Shown: piece after piece, positions 5,740 to 6,406 of the stretch
Layout of the letters: each line of letters begins with the position of its first letter
Numbering within the stretch: position 1 is the stretch's first letter
Assembly (NCBI GenBank): GCA_024232355.1
Contig: JAAEPW010001013.1
Location: 1 to 6,406 of the forward strand
DNA from: Chloroflexota bacterium
Lineage (GTDB): Bacteria; Chloroflexota; Anaerolineae; B4-G1
DNA length: 6,406 nucleotides
Direction of reading: 5' to 3'
Position numbers and translations under genes: made by a program
Notes under the pieces: model-generated
Told to the model about the DNA's origin: nothing
What the model saw: the letters and a program-made list of their open reading frames with translations, nothing else
The model's database searches: none

Positions 5740-6406
5740 CTATGGAAAAAGAATCACGTTCATCCATCCAGTGTACACTGTCGCTTCTCCAGAGGCACAT
5801 TGAGCGCGTATTTCCACAGTATGGCTACCCGGGTCGAGCGTTTGTACCACGCTATTGGCGAGCGTACACCACGAGCCACCGTCTGCATCACTATTTCGGC
5901 ATCCACCGACCAGTCCTCTCCCGCTCTCTGTTTTGACCGAACTGCCATCTACAAGAACGGTTGTGTAAATGTTGCCCCACGCATCGGAATTACGACCCAT
6001 CCCCGTAAAATCTACGAAAAGAGTACTTGGATCATCGACGGTTACGTCAATGTGCAGATCTGGAATGAGGGTATAAACCCCATCGCACTGCGGGAGCGTC
6101 CAATAATCTTCCGTGGTACTCGCAGTGAGCACCGGTATAGCAGCCTCAGCCAACTTTTCCGAGGTGATTGCCCCATCGGGCACTGTCAACGCCATCCCCG
6201 CAATCGGCACCGAGCGGATCAACTCACGTGGGCTGAGTGTCTCACCACCCACAGTAATCTCCAGGTAGCGGTCGCCGTTCCAGGTGGTGGTGGGAATGCC
6301 GCCGCCTGTTTGGCTGCCCAGCCCCACGCTGAACAGTCCCTCGCTCACCGGCACAGCCGGGTGAGCCTCTGGTCCCCACACGATACTGCCGCCAGTGGCA
6401 GCGTCC
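5740..6406 (-). CDS. Gene A, 3' part: NYQG-domain surface protein with a Cys-containing beta-rich C-terminal module
   Basis: The frame is open at the right edge and ends with TAG at 5740-5742. It enters in the constant domain (WGPEAHPAVPVSEGLF, GDRYLEITVGGETLSPREL, RSVPIAGMALTVPDG). An apparent start at 6381 is only an internal GTG (Val). After DG (codon at 6172-6174) the protein diverges completely from gene B. A short AITSEKLAEA joint leads into about 140 residues with LHIDVTVDDPSTLFVDFTG, four Cys (QCDG, GGCRN, SWCTL, AQCAS), LDPGSHTVEIRA and an end YTGWMNVILFP. This looks like a beta-sandwich extracellular module, possibly disulphide-bonded, but I cannot name a family. The last 112 bases equal bases 1-112 of the window, so this is probably the same gene as the fragment at 1-429; joined, they encode 327 aa. 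If the window is not circular, it is a separate close paralogue. Confidence 0.85.
   Translation of the reverse strand, partial: DAATGGSIVWGPEAHPAVPVSEGLFSVGLGSQTGGGIPTTTWNGDRYLEITVGGETLSPRELIRSVPIAGMALTVPDGAITSEKLAEAAIPVLTASTTEDYWTLPQCDGVYTLIPDLHIDVTVDDPSTLFVDFTGMGRNSDAWGNIYTTVLVDGSSVKTESGRGLVGGCRNSDADGGSWCTLANSVVQTLDPGSHTVEIRAQCASGEATVYTGWMNVILFP
6295..6406. repeat. Right copy of the 112-bp terminal direct repeat
   Basis: It is identical to bases 1-112 and reaches exactly to the end of the window. This is the pattern left when a circular or tandemly repeated sequence is written out linearly with an overlap. Confidence 0.95.

Noticed and set aside
6379..6381. GTG at 6381 as the true start of the right-hand gene
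   Set aside because: The frame stays open to the window edge and the codon lies inside the conserved domain (Val in SIVWGPE); the other gene A fragment shows the same residues preceded by a full N-terminus.
1..6406. Diversity-generating retroelement behind the variable tails of A and B
   Set aside because: There is no reverse transcriptase and no template/variable repeat pair with adenine-directed changes; the tails are entirely different sequences rather than mutated copies.

Overview
The window reads as part of a Chloroflexota genome (Anaerolineae, Caldilineae or Chloroflexia type), most likely metagenomic. The evidence is stylistic. A very long secreted protein is built from Ig-like, PKD-like and DUF11-like modules with a Thr/Pro linker, and it ends in IYLPLVLRDY, a tail I associate with secreted Chloroflexota proteins. 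Two paralogues also carry the NYQGRLADSGG / GDRYLEITVGGETLSPRELI / SVPIAGMAL domain. No marker gene is present, so the phylum call is an inference. No tRNA, rRNA, CRISPR array, replication gene or transposase was seen.

All genes lie on the minus strand, so transcription runs from high to low coordinates. From right to left they are: gene A 3' part (5740-6406, running off the right edge); a 205-bp gap holding a 141-bp MITE-like element (5560-5700); gene B (4554-5534, 326 aa, complete); a possible 25-codon leader ORF (4446-4523); gene C (590-4444, 1284 aa, a secreted C39-like cysteine peptidase followed by a long beta-sandwich stalk); a strong hairpin (544-581); and the gene A 5' part (1-429, running off the left edge). 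The largest gap without a gene is 205 bp.

The first 112 bases are identical to the last 112. Joining the ends gives a 6294-bp circle or tandem unit, in which the two gene A pieces fuse in frame into a 327-aa protein. That is nearly the length of gene B (326 aa) and collinear with it over the shared N-terminal region. The molecule therefore appears to be a circle, a tandem repeat, or an assembly loop. A 6.3-kb circle with no replication gene would be odd, so a tandem array or a graph artefact should be excluded first.

A and B share a nearly constant N-terminal half (long basic tail, membrane segment, NYQG-type domain) but have unrelated C-terminal halves. Gene C has a sharp drop in GC exactly at the border between its peptidase and its stalk. 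The locus thus looks like a set of cell-surface proteins assembled by module exchange. A functional link, such as C processing A or B or all three forming an envelope adhesion or degradation system, is only a hypothesis from co-orientation and shared export.
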